Counted from the stretch's first letter, positions 7,788 to 16,616 are shown. The stretch: DNA of 64,000 nt from Pirellulaceae bacterium (GCA_023382975.1 JAHDXO010000010.1:1-64000); one strand, 5' to 3'. Program-made: numbers and translations. Notes: a model not told the origin generated them from the letters alone.

Positions 7788-9871
7788 CGCGGCTCGCTTT
7801 CATCTCGAAGAAACTGAAACTGCCCGTCCTGCTCGGTCAATCGCCAACTGCGGCCATCTCGCTCGTCGCGCAAACTCGCGATCAGAGGCATTTCCCTGGC
7901 GACCTCGAGCGACCAAGCGGTGTCGCCTCGCGAGATGCGGAACGACGTCCCGCACCGCTCCGTCGTCCAGCCGTCGATCAAGCCGTAGTCGTCGACGGTC
8001 AGGGTATGGACGACCAGCCGACTGGTGCGCGGCGCCGGTTCGATCCAGCGGAACAACCGGCCGCTGCCTGAACGGCCCTCGCCCAATCGATCCGGCTCCG
8101 GATGGTAGGCATCGTGGACGAAGCCAGCGATCGGCCCGTTCAACTGGCCGTCGCCGCCATGCACGATCTTCAGTCCGGCCAAGCCGCGGCGCAGCACGAT
8201 CGTGCGGCCGTCGGCCACGTCGATCTCGGACGCTTCGTCGCGCCGGTTGAGCAGCCAGTTCCAGATCGTCGTCACCGGCTGCGCAGCGCGGATGCGGTCG
8301 ATCACGAACAGCACATGCGGCCCGGCCTGCAGCCAAAACCGCGAGAATTCCTGCAACGGCGGACCATACAGATCGGCAGCATCGGAACCCGCCGCGGTCA
8401 CCTCGTCCAGCCGTTCCAAGAGCAACCGTCGCCCTCGCTGCGGCACCGGCTCGCTGACTTTCCCGTCGACGATCCGGCGGCGCATGGCGACGTTCGATTG
8501 TTCCAGCAGCGTCGTTTTGGCCAAGTCCTCCTGCAACCCCAGTTCGTCGCGGGCGAGCAGGAAGGTACACGTGTTGTGCGTTTGGCTGGCGCTCTCCAGC
8601 CCGTGAATCAAATTCCGGTAGCAACTGTGTCCCGGATCGACCAGCAGCCGCTGTTGGTTGTGGACCAGCAGGAAACTGTTCAAGTCGCCGTGCAGATGCC
8701 CGGGGCCGTGCAGCGGCTGGCTACCGCCTTGGATGGCCAGCACGGTGCGACCATTCCAGCCGTCGCGGACGAACATATTCCCGTTGGAATAGCCCGCGAC
8801 GGACGGCAGGTTCGCGTCGTCGGGGGAACATGCCGCGGCGCTGTGAACCAGGAACCGCAAGGTCAGAAATCCCCAATCGTTGCGCAGCCCGAACGTGGCG
8901 AGGTTGTGCGGACGTTGGTCCGGGACCGGCGCGTAATACGTATCGAACAGCCAGCGGGCCAGTCCGGCCGCGTGTGGATGAGAATCGCGACACCGCGCGG
9001 CCACGTACAGCAGGACATCGCCCGAAGGCCGGAAGGTCGCACCGCAGTCGTTGAAGTTCACGGCCCGCGCACGCGGCGCCGCATCCCAACCCGCCAGCGG
9101 CCGGGCGTACAGCATGCTGTGCGCCATCCACGGCACCAGGGCCGCTTGTGCTTCCGGACCGGCAACGTCCAAGTCCGGCGCGGCCGCGTGAATCGCTTCG
9201 TAGGACATCATCAAGGCGTAGGCCAAGTAGTTCGCGTACTGCAACGATTCGGCGTAACAGCCATCCGGCTGATAGGCTTGGACACCGATCAATGTCTCCC
9301 GCGCGGCCAGTTCCAGCATCGGCCGGTCGCCTGTTGCCGCGGCCGCCGTGGCGACTCCGGCTACCATCACCGAGCGCCAATTGGCCAAGTGCTGGTTCCG
9401 CTGGAGCCAGCGGTGGCAGAGCAAGATGCCTTTGGCTTGCAACGTTTCACGCAGCTCAGCCGCTTCCTCCGCCTTCAGCGCGTCGGAGGCCAAATCCAAC
9501 ACGGCCGCCAGAGCCCAGCAGAGATGGGCCGTTTCGAGGTGCCCGCATGCGGGCTGTGCCGCGTGATCCCGATACCACGGCCCCACCCAGTCCGCTTCGG
9601 GGCGTCGCGCGATGGACAGACTGGTGTCCCGCAGCCAAGCGGCCAGCTTCTCGGTCGGCTGCAAGGCATGCATCATCGCGGCATCCGACAGGTACTCTGC
9701 CGCCGGATACCACCACTCGGCGTCCTCGCCCAAGCCCAACAGCCCCGGCGATCCCGCGCGACGCGCGACCCGACTGGCCAAAGCGGTCCAGAACCGGCCA
9801 ACCAGCACGTCGCCGCGCTGCCGTGCCTCGAGGATCAGTTGCCGGTCGGATTCGGTGAGAAAAAGCTGCAT
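7784..9871 (-). CDS. Heparinase II/III-like polysaccharide lyase
   Basis: Predicted lyase of about 695 residues. The N-terminal ~370 residues form a helical toroid (SLQYANYLAYALMMSYEAIH; NFNDCGATF) and the C-terminal part is a heparinase II/III beta-sandwich with the block GHLHGDLNSFLLV...LLVDPG. This two-domain plan is shared by oligo-alginate lyases (PL17) and heparin/other uronate lyases, which cut by beta-elimination. No signal peptide is seen, so a cytoplasmic oligosaccharide role is likely. The ATG at 9871 (MQLFLTES) has a GAGAAG site; an in-frame ATG at 9901 would add 10 residues with a weaker site. It is coupled to the toroid gene downstream. The substrate (alginate, glycosaminoglycan or other uronate polymer) is not settled. 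Confidence 0.75.
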   Translation of the reverse strand: MQLFLTESDRQLILEARQRGDVLVGRFWTALASRVARRAGSPGLLGLGEDAEWWYPAAEYLSDAAMMHALQPTEKLAAWLRDTSLSIARRPEADWVGPWYRDHAAQPACGHLETAHLCWALAAVLDLASDALKAEEAAELRETLQAKGILLCHRWLQRNQHLANWRSVMVAGVATAAAATGDRPMLELAARETLIGVQAYQPDGCYAESLQYANYLAYALMMSYEAIHAAAPDLDVAGPEAQAALVPWMAHSMLYARPLAGWDAAPRARAVNFNDCGATFRPSGDVLLYVAARCRDSHPHAAGLARWLFDTYYAPVPDQRPHNLATFGLRNDWGFLTLRFLVHSAAACSPDDANLPSVAGYSNGNMFVRDGWNGRTVLAIQGGSQPLHGPGHLHGDLNSFLLVHNQQRLLVDPGHSCYRNLIHGLESASQTHNTCTFLLARDELGLQEDLAKTTLLEQSNVAMRRRIVDGKVSEPVPQRGRRLLLERLDEVTAAGSDAADLYGPPLQEFSRFWLQAGPHVLFVIDRIRAAQPVTTIWNWLLNRRDEASEIDVADGRTIVLRRGLAGLKIVHGGDGQLNGPIAGFVHDAYHPEPDRLGEGRSGSGRLFRWIEPAPRTSRLVVHTLTVDDYGLIDGWTTERCGTSFRISRGDTAWSLEVAREMPLIASLRDERDGRSWRLTEQDGQFQFLRDESEPR

Positions 9872-10048
9872 GTTATTCGCTTCTCGTAGAAGGGAATTCA
9901 TTCCGTTCGTGCGTTAGGGGCTTCGGTCGCAGGTTGCTTGCGCCATGCGCGCATCTTGGTAGGTTCCGAGCGACGATCGGGGTCGGATCGGCTTCGATGT
10001 TGACTTGGTCGTCGAGCCGCGTTCGGCGCCCGCGACCCACTTACGAGC

Positions 10049-10072
10049 CGGAATTCTCACGAATCCCGCTAC
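10049..10072. repeat. Palindrome family A, single-arm copy
   Basis: CCGGAATTCTCACGAATCCCGCTAC-like arm just beyond the stop of the RraA-like gene. It matches the right arm of the copies at 4961-4985 and 27297-27320 except in the GAATCCCGCTAC end. No second arm is present. Confidence 0.55.
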
Positions 10073-10079
10073 GGTTGTG

Positions 10080-10772
10080 CTAAAAATAGCCGCCGCGGGC
10101 GACGACCTCGGTGGGCCTCATACCGCTGCGGACCCAGTCCTTGATCTCGACCTCTTTGTTGACCAACTGCTCGGCGGCGATCAACACGTCGGCGGCGATC
10201 TCGCGGGGAATGGCCAGCACGCCGTCGATGTCGCCGAAGATCCAATCGCCCGGCCGCACGATCATTTCGCCCATCAGAATCGGCTTCTGGTAATGGTACA
10301 TGCGGAAGCGGCCGAGCATGCCCGTGTTGCAGCGGTACTTGCAGAATACGGGGAACTGCTGTCGGAGGATGGCGTTGGTGTCGCGGATGCCGTTGACCAG
10401 GGCCCCGCGGCAACCGGCTCGGATCGCCGCCATCGTCATCACCTCGCCCCACTGCGACGTCACCCGGTCGCCGGTACAGTCCCACACGACGACCGAATCC
10501 TCGTGCAGCGCTTCCAGCATTTGGGCGCGCAGCTCGAATTCGCCGTCGGTCGTGATGTCCGGGCCGCCTTTGACCGTGAACGCTTGGCCCGCCAGCATCA
10601 TCTCGTCCCGCAGCGGCGCAAAGTCGGCGGGCAACGAGCTGGAATGCATCCGGTACTTGAATCGCAGCACGTCGTTCACCGCGCCGGTGAACAATTGCAG
10701 ATACCGTCGGCGCATTTCCGGCACGGACAGGGTGGTCTCCGCGGCCGGTTCCGCAGGCGCTTCGTGATTCAT
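10080..10772 (-). CDS. RraA / HMG-aldolase-like protein
   Basis: A 230-residue member of the RraA-like fold, which includes 4-hydroxy-4-methyl-2-oxoglutarate/oxaloacetate aldolases and the RNase E inhibitor RraA. Supporting motifs are a central GALVNGIRD segment, GEMIVRPGDWIFGDIDGV and IPRE. These correspond to the G-x-RD substrate/metal site and the D-x-DGV turn of the family. It starts 7 bases after the SDR gene. In a uronate-type catabolic locus an aldolase splitting a 2-keto acid is the more likely role than RNase E inhibition, but the exact substrate is unknown. Confidence 0.75.
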   Translation of the reverse strand: MNHEAPAEPAAETTLSVPEMRRRYLQLFTGAVNDVLRFKYRMHSSSLPADFAPLRDEMMLAGQAFTVKGGPDITTDGEFELRAQMLEALHEDSVVVWDCTGDRVTSQWGEVMTMAAIRAGCRGALVNGIRDTNAILRQQFPVFCKYRCNTGMLGRFRMYHYQKPILMGEMIVRPGDWIFGDIDGVLAIPREIAADVLIAAEQLVNKEVEIKDWVRSGMRPTEVVARGGYF

Positions 10773-10779
10773 GGTCGGG

Positions 10780-11493
10780 TCACTTTCGGAAGAAGGCGAT
10801 GTTGTCGAAGTTGATCTCGCGGATCAACACGTGCTCCGGCTGACCGATCACAAACACGATCACCTCGGCCACGTCGTCCGCTTTCAAGAACTTTTCGCGC
10901 GGCACCGGACGGTCTCCCCAGTAGTCCGTATCGACGGGTCCTGGATTGATGTCCGTGACCTTGATCCCTTCGGCCAGCACTTGGTCCGCCACGCCGCCGC
11001 TTAGTCCGCGGGCGCCGAACTTCGACGCGCAGTAGACCGGCGCCGTGGCGTTGGTCCGCTGTCCTCCCATCGAGATCACCGTCAGGATGTGCCCGCTCTT
11101 GCGCGGCCGCATGATCTTCAACGCTTCGCGAGTGCAGAGGAAGACGCCCTTGACGTTCGTATCGAACATCTGTTCGAACTTTTCCAGCGGCGCCTCGGAC
11201 AGATCCGTGGTCGGGACGCCGAGACCCGCGTTATTCAACAGCACGTCGACCGTGCCGAACCGCTCGACGCAGGCAGCGAACGCGGCCTGCACGGCCGATT
11301 CGTCGCGGACATCGCCGCAGAACACCGCCAACCGGTCGGACGACGCTTCGGCAGCCAATCGGTCGAGTCGCTCCTGGGTGCGGCCCATCGCGAACACCTT
11401 GGCTCCGTGTTCGAGCAGCTTCAACGCCGCGGCGCGTCCAATGCCGCTGCCCGCCCCCGTGATGACACAAACCTTCCCGTCGATCTCTCTCAT
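10780..11493 (-). CDS. Short-chain dehydrogenase/reductase
   Basis: A 237-residue classical SDR. The Rossmann motif TGAGSGIG lies near residue 12, NNAG near 88, and the catalytic YCASK is present. The ATG at 11493 overlaps the stop of the symporter gene (ATGA) and has a very strong AAGGAGG site, so it is translationally coupled to the transporter. Frame read-through into the symporter gene gives a much longer open frame, but the SDR fold starts here. SDRs serve as keto-uronate reductases in alginate and related pathways; that role here is inferred from context. Confidence 0.85.
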   Translation of the reverse strand: MREIDGKVCVITGAGSGIGRAAALKLLEHGAKVFAMGRTQERLDRLAAEASSDRLAVFCGDVRDESAVQAAFAACVERFGTVDVLLNNAGLGVPTTDLSEAPLEKFEQMFDTNVKGVFLCTREALKIMRPRKSGHILTVISMGGQRTNATAPVYCASKFGARGLSGGVADQVLAEGIKVTDINPGPVDTDYWGDRPVPREKFLKADDVAEVIVFVIGQPEHVLIREINFDNIAFFRK

Positions 11494-13229
11494 CAGAAAA
11501 CCTCCTTCGTTGAATTTCCGCGAACGGCCAGCAAACAAAACGCGCCGCCCAGCATGACGCACGCCGATCCAGCGGCGAGGCCGATCATCCCGCTGGATTG
11601 CCGGATACTGACCAGACTGACCAATACATACAGCAAACCCACGACCAAAAAGGCGATTCCGAACAACAGCAGCAAACGCACATGCGTCCTGGAGTCGACC
11701 GTCGGCTTGCCGTCCTCGGCGATGGGCGTCAGCAGTCGTCCGAAGAACTCGCGTACGACGGCTTCTCGTTTCGCGTTGGCCCGCTGGACGAATCCCCAAC
11801 CGACGAAGATCCCGACGCTGGCGGCGACGGTGGCCAGAATCGCGATCTCCCAGCGGGGCGCCGGGAATCCGGCGAAGTCCGGCAGGCCGGCTGCGGCGGC
11901 CCACGGCAACAGCCGTTGTTGCAGCGGATTCCAGAAGTTCAACACCAGTGCCAGCGCCGTGCCGCCCGCGATCGCCCCCACCAGCGCCGCGCTGTTCGGC
12001 CGCCGCAGCCAGAGTCCCAGCAGCAGCGGGATCGCCAGCGGAATCGCCAGGATGCCGGCGAACAGCTTGTTCGCCTCGAAGGCGCCGCCGAGTCCGGGGA
12101 TTAGCAGCGCGCCCAGCGTGATCCCCAGGCCGATCAGCACCGTCAGAATCCGCCCCGCCCACAGCAAGTGGCCGGCACTGGCTCCCGGCGCGATCAGCCG
12201 CTTGTAGATGTCGTTGGTCAGCACGCCCGCCATGATGTTGTACTCGGAGTTCAACGACGACATGGTCGCCGAAAACATGGCCGCCAACATCATGCCCAAC
12301 AAGCCGGTCGGCAGCAGCGCCGACGAAATCGCGACATAGGCCTCTTCGGGATCCGCCAGGTCGGGAAGCACGACCCGCGCCGCCAACGGCGGGATCACGA
12401 ACAACACCGGGGTGACGAAGAACAATGCGCCGCTGAGCCACGCCACGCGCCGTGCCGCTCGTTCGTCGCGCACGCAGTACAGACGCTGGATAAAGGCCCA
12501 GTTCGAGTTGTACTTCAGCGTGATCATCAGATAGTACGCCAACAACCACAGCGGCACGCCCTTCGGACCGTTGAACCAGTGAAGATGCTCCGGCGCGGCA
12601 GCCGCAATTCCTTGAAAACCACCGGCCGCAGCCAATGACAGCGGCACCAGAATCAAGCTGGACAACAACAGCACGACGAACTGGATCGTGTCCAGCACCG
12701 TCACGGCCCACAGTCCCCCGATCACCGTGTAGAAGGTGATGATCAAACCCGAGACGATGATCGTGGTCTCCAGACTCCACGGGATCACCGACGATAGAAA
12801 CACGCCGATGGCGTACATGCGCACGACATTGTCCAGCGTGCGCATCAACAGTCCGCTCCAGGAAAAGAACTGCCTCGCGCCCCGGCCGAAACGCACTTCC
12901 AGGTACTCGACCGGCGTCGTCAATTCGGCCCGCCGCCAGCGATCCGCGAACAGCGTCGCGGCCACGATGCAGGGCGGCACCGTACACCAGATCACGGTCA
13001 GGGCGACCAACCCGTCGGCATACGCGATTCCAGCGTAGGCGACGAAAATGAACGCGCTGAACATGGACATGTAATTGCTGATGCCCGCCACCGGCCACGG
13101 GATCACGCCGCCACCCTTGAAGTAGCCCGACATGTCCCGCACAAACCAGCCGAAAAAGACGCCCACCCCGGCCATCGAGACCAAGTAAACTGCGAAGACG
13201 AAATAATCCAGAACCTGAACGTTTTGCAT
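11493..13229 (-). CDS. Sodium:solute symporter (SSS family)
   Basis: Inner-membrane cation/solute symporter of 578 residues with about 13-14 hydrophobic segments starting DYFVFAVYLVSMAGVGVFF. It has SSS-type features: an early GGGVIPWPVAGISNYMSMFSAF region, a SLNSEYNIMAGV segment equivalent to the Na-site helix, and a C-terminal extension with extra TM segments. The ATG at 13229 (MQNVQVL) is chosen; an in-frame TTG at 13244 is possible. It is the first gene of the minus-strand locus, opposite the IclR regulator, and probably imports the sugar acid released by the glycosidase/lyase. Confidence in family is high; the solute is unknown. Confidence 0.88.
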   Translation of the reverse strand: MQNVQVLDYFVFAVYLVSMAGVGVFFGWFVRDMSGYFKGGGVIPWPVAGISNYMSMFSAFIFVAYAGIAYADGLVALTVIWCTVPPCIVAATLFADRWRRAELTTPVEYLEVRFGRGARQFFSWSGLLMRTLDNVVRMYAIGVFLSSVIPWSLETTIIVSGLIITFYTVIGGLWAVTVLDTIQFVVLLLSSLILVPLSLAAAGGFQGIAAAAPEHLHWFNGPKGVPLWLLAYYLMITLKYNSNWAFIQRLYCVRDERAARRVAWLSGALFFVTPVLFVIPPLAARVVLPDLADPEEAYVAISSALLPTGLLGMMLAAMFSATMSSLNSEYNIMAGVLTNDIYKRLIAPGASAGHLLWAGRILTVLIGLGITLGALLIPGLGGAFEANKLFAGILAIPLAIPLLLGLWLRRPNSAALVGAIAGGTALALVLNFWNPLQQRLLPWAAAAGLPDFAGFPAPRWEIAILATVAASVGIFVGWGFVQRANAKREAVVREFFGRLLTPIAEDGKPTVDSRTHVRLLLLFGIAFLVVGLLYVLVSLVSIRQSSGMIGLAAGSACVMLGGAFCLLAVRGNSTKEVF

Positions 13230-13247
13230 ATCACCGCTGGACAAATG

Positions 13248-13287
13248 AATTCCACATTGTAAAATGCAATCGTCACAATGCGGAACT
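13248..13287. promoter_or_regulatory. Candidate operator between symporter and IclR genes
   Basis: An imperfect inverted repeat in the divergent intergenic space: AATTCCACATTGT at 13248-13260 and ACAATGCGGAACT at 13275-13287 (11 of 13 positions pair). It lies between the symporter start (13229) and the iclR-family start (13347), where an IclR-type dimer would be expected to bind and control both directions. Function is inferred from position. Confidence 0.5.
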
Positions 13288-13346
13288 CAGTGTAGCGATC
13301 CCGGCCGACGTGTCAACCCAGCCTCGATGCACCGCGAAGACAAACC

Positions 13347-14099
13347 ATGATCCAGGTCATCCACCGAGCGTTTGATATCTTGGAATTGTTGGCCAGCCAG
13401 CCGGAGCGGGTGTTCTCGCTGGGCGAAATTGCGGAAGCGGCGGAACTGAATCGCGGAACATGCAGCAACATTTTGAAGACGCTCGCCGCACGCAGCTACG
13501 TGACTCGTTTGAGCGGGCGCGGCGGCTACCACCTTGGCAGCATGGCGTCGCCGTGGGAGGGCCAGGCGGCCCAGGACCGCGAGTTGGCCGCACGGGCGAA
13601 ACCCGTGTTGCAGTCCCTGACGCGGACGCTGAACGAGACCAGTCTGATCGGCGTGATTCGGGGACGGAAACGGGTGACGCTGGAATCGGTTGCCTGCGAC
13701 CGCGACCTGCAAGTTCGCGCCCGCCAGATCCGAGACGTTTACGAGACGGCGTCGGGGCGGCTGCTGCTGGCGTACCTGCCGGAGGAGCAACGATCCGCGT
13801 TTGTCGCACGCACGGGACTGCCGTCACCGGGCGTTTGGCCGGGCGTGGGCACCATGGACGACTTGAATCGGGCTTGGGAACAAATCCGGCGGGACGAGTT
13901 GTCGCAGAGCCAATCGCTCGAGCACATCGTCGGACTCGCGGTGCCGATCCGCCGCGGCGAGCAAGTGATCGCCAGCGCGAGCGTCTACTTGCCCGAGGCA
14001 CGCTACACCCCGGATCGCCGGGAAGAAATCGAAAGTGCCCTGCGCCACGCCAGCCGCGAGATTTCGGAACGGTTGTTGCCGCAGTCTCCGAAATACTGA
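13347..14099 (+). CDS. IclR-family transcriptional regulator
   Basis: A 250-residue regulator: an N-terminal winged helix-turn-helix (VIHRAFDILELLA, FSLGEIAEAAELNRGTCSNI, residues ~1-65) and a C-terminal IclR effector domain (residues ~80-245; TLNETSLIGVIRG, YETASGRLLLAYL, GLAVPI). IclR proteins sense small organic acids and control nearby catabolic genes. It is divergently transcribed from the symporter-SDR-RraA run, so it is the likely local regulator. Confidence 0.9.
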   Translation: MIQVIHRAFDILELLASQPERVFSLGEIAEAAELNRGTCSNILKTLAARSYVTRLSGRGGYHLGSMASPWEGQAAQDRELAARAKPVLQSLTRTLNETSLIGVIRGRKRVTLESVACDRDLQVRARQIRDVYETASGRLLLAYLPEEQRSAFVARTGLPSPGVWPGVGTMDDLNRAWEQIRRDELSQSQSLEHIVGLAVPIRRGEQVIASASVYLPEARYTPDRREEIESALRHASREISERLLPQSPKY

Positions 14100-14147
14100 A
14101 CCTGCCCAGAGACCCGCTTCAGCAGCGGGTTGCGGGCGGAAAATTCG

Positions 14148-14178
14148 TTTTACCGCCCCGAGCCGAAGGTGATATAAT
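14148..14178 (+). promoter_or_regulatory. Candidate sigma70-type promoter
   Basis: A perfect TATAAT at 14173-14178 with a TTTACC-like -35 near 14149-14154 (18-base spacing), 27 bases before the start of a 32-codon ORF that has an AAAGGAGGTG ribosome site. The combination makes a dedicated transcript for the small ORF plausible. Confidence 0.5.
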
Positions 14179-14204
14179 TCTGATGAATCGAAAGGAGGTG
14201 CCTC

Positions 14205-14303
14205 ATGTTGGTCTCTCGTAGCGAACCGCTGCATTGGGAGATTCTCAAGTGGATCGCCATCTTCGTTCTGGCTGCGGCCACCGCGATCATCCTGGCAAGC
14301 TGA
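14205..14303 (+). CDS. 32-residue single-span membrane peptide
   Basis: Small ORF MLVSRSEPLHWEILKW followed by a hydrophobic helix of about 16 residues and ending LAS. The ATG at 14205 is preceded by an ideal Shine-Dalgarno (AAAGGAGGTG at 14190-14199) and by a TATAAT box, which is unusual support for so short a frame. It would be a single-pass membrane peptide with the N-terminus cytoplasmic. Similar tiny membrane proteins often tune a transporter or enzyme; nothing here identifies a partner. It is followed by a convergent GT2 gene. Confidence 0.6.
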   Translation: MLVSRSEPLHWEILKWIAIFVLAAATAIILAS

Positions 14304-14319
14304 ATCGACTGCTGTGCAG

Positions 14320-15333
14320 TCACGCGACCAGACGCCGGGAATAGCCGGGCCAGGGCAGCACGGAGTTCTCGTCGTCTTCCTCGTCCCGCGGCGAGCTGTC
14401 GCAGTCGCGGCAAGCTTCGCTGGCGCGCTGCATTCGAGTTTCGAAGTCGCGATAGCTGGAGCGCTCGAACGCCGCCAGCAGACGCCCGGCCAGTTGAGCG
14501 TAGGCGGCGATACGGTGCGGGCGAACCAAGACCGACGCCAGGACATGCGCCGCATGGGCCGGCAGCGTAATGGCGCCTCCCAATTGGTCCCGATGTCGCC
14601 AGAACACGCGTTCGGCACAGCGCCCCGTTTCAAATTGGCATGGCGCGTCGAATTCCGTGCTCGTCGCGGTCAGAACCGCCTCGGGCTCAATGGCGCAACG
14701 AAATCCCAAGCGGTGCATCGAAAGGCCCAGATCAATGTCTGCGAACCAGGGGCCGGCCTGAGGGCAAAATCCTCCCAACGCCACCACGACGGACCGCCGA
14801 TAGAAGGCTGCCATGCGAGCGGGACCGACAATGGTCCGGCGCAACGTGCGTTTCGCGCGGCTTAGTCGCATGCCTGCCCCGTGGACAATCCGACGCCCAG
14901 CCACCGAGAAGCGAAGTCCTGCGGACAGGATGCGCTCCTTATCGCCCGCGTCCAAGACCAAGGGCGCAATCGCCGCGATTTCGCGGTCGCAAAAACGCTT
15001 CAGGGCACCACTGGTCCAGCCTTCCTCGGCCAGAATTCCCGGTTGCAGCAGGTGAACGATTTCCCCCCGCGCCGCTTGAAGTCCCGCATTGACTGCCTGG
15101 ATCGCGTCAGCATTTCGAGCGATCGGGACGAAGGCCACCTCGTCGCTCAGGTTGTACGGATCCTCGTAGCGTCCGGGGTGAACAACAAGCACCTCGCAAC
15201 TCGCGGGGCGGTTCTGCAACACCGAAACCAGCGTATCCTCAAACAGTTGAGGATCACCCAGAAGAGGCACAATGATCGAAAGCCGGTACACTGCTATCAC
15301 CTTCCTTGGTTCGGGCAATCGCGAACGATTCAC
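14320..15333 (-). CDS. Family 2 glycosyltransferase
   Basis: A 337-residue GT-A type glycosyltransferase. Its N-terminus has the GT2 start (YRLSIIVPLLGDPQLFEDTL), then VLQNRPASCEVLVV, a central donor/metal region (ARGEIVHLLQPGILAEEGW) and an acceptor-side segment AFYRRSVVVALGGF followed by ADIDLGLSMHRLGF. These fit GT2 enzymes transferring sugars to surface polysaccharide or glycoprotein. It stands alone, convergent with the 32-aa ORF, so its pathway is not evident. The C-terminal ~80 residues are Arg-rich and unassigned. Confidence 0.8.
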   Translation of the reverse strand: MNRSRLPEPRKVIAVYRLSIIVPLLGDPQLFEDTLVSVLQNRPASCEVLVVHPGRYEDPYNLSDEVAFVPIARNADAIQAVNAGLQAARGEIVHLLQPGILAEEGWTSGALKRFCDREIAAIAPLVLDAGDKERILSAGLRFSVAGRRIVHGAGMRLSRAKRTLRRTIVGPARMAAFYRRSVVVALGGFCPQAGPWFADIDLGLSMHRLGFRCAIEPEAVLTATSTEFDAPCQFETGRCAERVFWRHRDQLGGAITLPAHAAHVLASVLVRPHRIAAYAQLAGRLLAAFERSSYRDFETRMQRASEACRDCDSSPRDEEDDENSVLPWPGYSRRLVA

Positions 15334-15431
15334 CCGTTAGGCGGACTCGCCACCAGAATCCTTCTCGTCTAATTTCGACCGATGCGCAGGAAAAAATTGA
15401 TCCGATCGTCGACATTCGGCCCTTGCGCAAC

Positions 15432-15466
15432 AAAAAAGGACGCCCTTCGAATTCCGAAGGGCGTCC
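15432..15466 (-). terminator. Rho-independent terminator of the Gly/Met-repeat gene
   Basis: A perfect 12-bp stem (GGACGCCCTTCG at 15438-15449 with CGAAGGGCGTCC at 15455-15466) and a 5-base loop. Read on the minus strand the stem is followed at once by six T residues (complement of 15432-15437). It lies about 60 bases after the stop of the minus-strand gene at 15527. Confidence 0.88.
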
Positions 15467-15526
15467 CAAGTGAATCCGCCGGGCGTCCAACTGGGAAGAT
15501 GGCCGCCAGGGATTGCGAAGACCTCG

Positions 15527-16345
15527 CTAATTACGGCTCAAGGAGTCGTCTTTGAGCGAACCGCTCGAGTCGCTCTTCTCCGCGCGACGCTCCGCTTCGC
15601 CCACGACCCGTACGGCCATCACGAGTTCCTGGGGAGCGAAATACTTCTCCGTGTAGCCGTTGCTCAGCTTCACTCGGTCCTTCCGAGCCAGTTCGTCCCA
15701 ACTCAGGCCATCGGTCAAATGCCAAGCAGCCGCCTGAGCGATATTTTGGGAAACCTCACCGCGACCGAGCATCTTGCAGACCTCGGCCACCAGCTTGTTG
15801 TCCGTAAACGAATCGATCGGTCGGATCTCATAGGTAACTCGCGGGCTCGGGTCGGTCTTCCCGTGTTCTAAGCAGACGGTGGGCACCTTGATCTTGCCAA
15901 CTTTGCCGGGCGCGACGTTGAACATGCCGCCTCCCATTCCCATTCCTCCCATTCCTCCCATGCCGCCACCTCCCATGCCGCCCATGCCGCCACCCATTGC
16001 TTGCTGCCCGCCGCCACCTCCCATGCCACCCATGCCACCCATGCCACCCATACCTCCCATGCCACCACCACCGAACTGAGCAAGCACAGGCACGCCGGCA
16101 AAGGCATCCGGCAGCTTGATTGTCAGCGGCTGCTGACCCTTGTTTTCGATCAGCACATTGGCCTCTCGGGCATCTCGGGGAATCAGTTTCACCTCGATCT
16201 GCCCCGCCTGCATGGCTTGGAAAAACTCGACTTGCTGTGCGGGGGCAACGGCTTTTTCCGCAGCAGTCGCCACGAACGGTAAGCCGAACAGCGCAAACAA
16301 CACAATCACGACACTGGAACGCTGGACGATAGACAAGCAATTCAT
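15527..16345 (-). CDS. Secreted protein with a Gly/Met repeat
   Basis: A 272-residue exported protein. The ATG at 16345 is preferred (MNCLSIVQRSSVVIVLFALF, cleavage after ATAA) with a GGGAG site in front; an in-frame ATG 27 bases upstream exists. After ~70 residues of an IEVKLIPRDARE-type beta domain there is a stretch of ~55 residues made of GGMGGMGG units (about 15905-16080), then a C-terminal domain (residues ~150-250) with a helical AQAAAWHLTDG segment. Function unknown; similar Gly/Met-rich secreted proteins are common in planctomycetes. A strong terminator follows, so it is a single-gene transcript. Confidence 0.8.
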   Translation of the reverse strand: MNCLSIVQRSSVVIVLFALFGLPFVATAAEKAVAPAQQVEFFQAMQAGQIEVKLIPRDAREANVLIENKGQQPLTIKLPDAFAGVPVLAQFGGGGMGGMGGMGGMGGMGGGGGQQAMGGGMGGMGGGGMGGMGGMGMGGGMFNVAPGKVGKIKVPTVCLEHGKTDPSPRVTYEIRPIDSFTDNKLVAEVCKMLGRGEVSQNIAQAAAWHLTDGLSWDELARKDRVKLSNGYTEKYFAPQELVMAVRVVGEAERRAEKSDSSGSLKDDSLSRN

Positions 16346-16616
16346 GTTCCGGATCTCCCTTATTTCTCGCATTCCGCCAGCACATCACGCAGACGCACCT
16401 TTGGCGCAGGCCCCTATCCATCAAACATAACTGCTGACAGCGGAAATTCCAACCATATTTTTCGGTTCATGCCGAAGCCCGAGGACGCGGGTTTGATTCT
16501 GTCGCCAAAAATGCCGCCAATTGAGGGTTTTCGCTATGGCACCAGAACGAGGCGGATCGCAAATCGCTTGAAGCCCAGCCCGACGTGCCAGAGGGGGAAA
16601 CCGCCTCGGTCGCCAA

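Noticed and set aside
8102..9889. Long plus-strand frame opposite the lyase
   Set aside because: Antisense of the lyase gene with no domain pattern; the lyase motifs are clear on the minus strand.
10780..13098. A 772-codon frame spanning SDR and symporter, as if they were one fused protein
   Set aside because: The N-terminal part is the symporter gene in another frame. The SDR has its own ATG and strong Shine-Dalgarno, and the ATGA overlap shows two genes.
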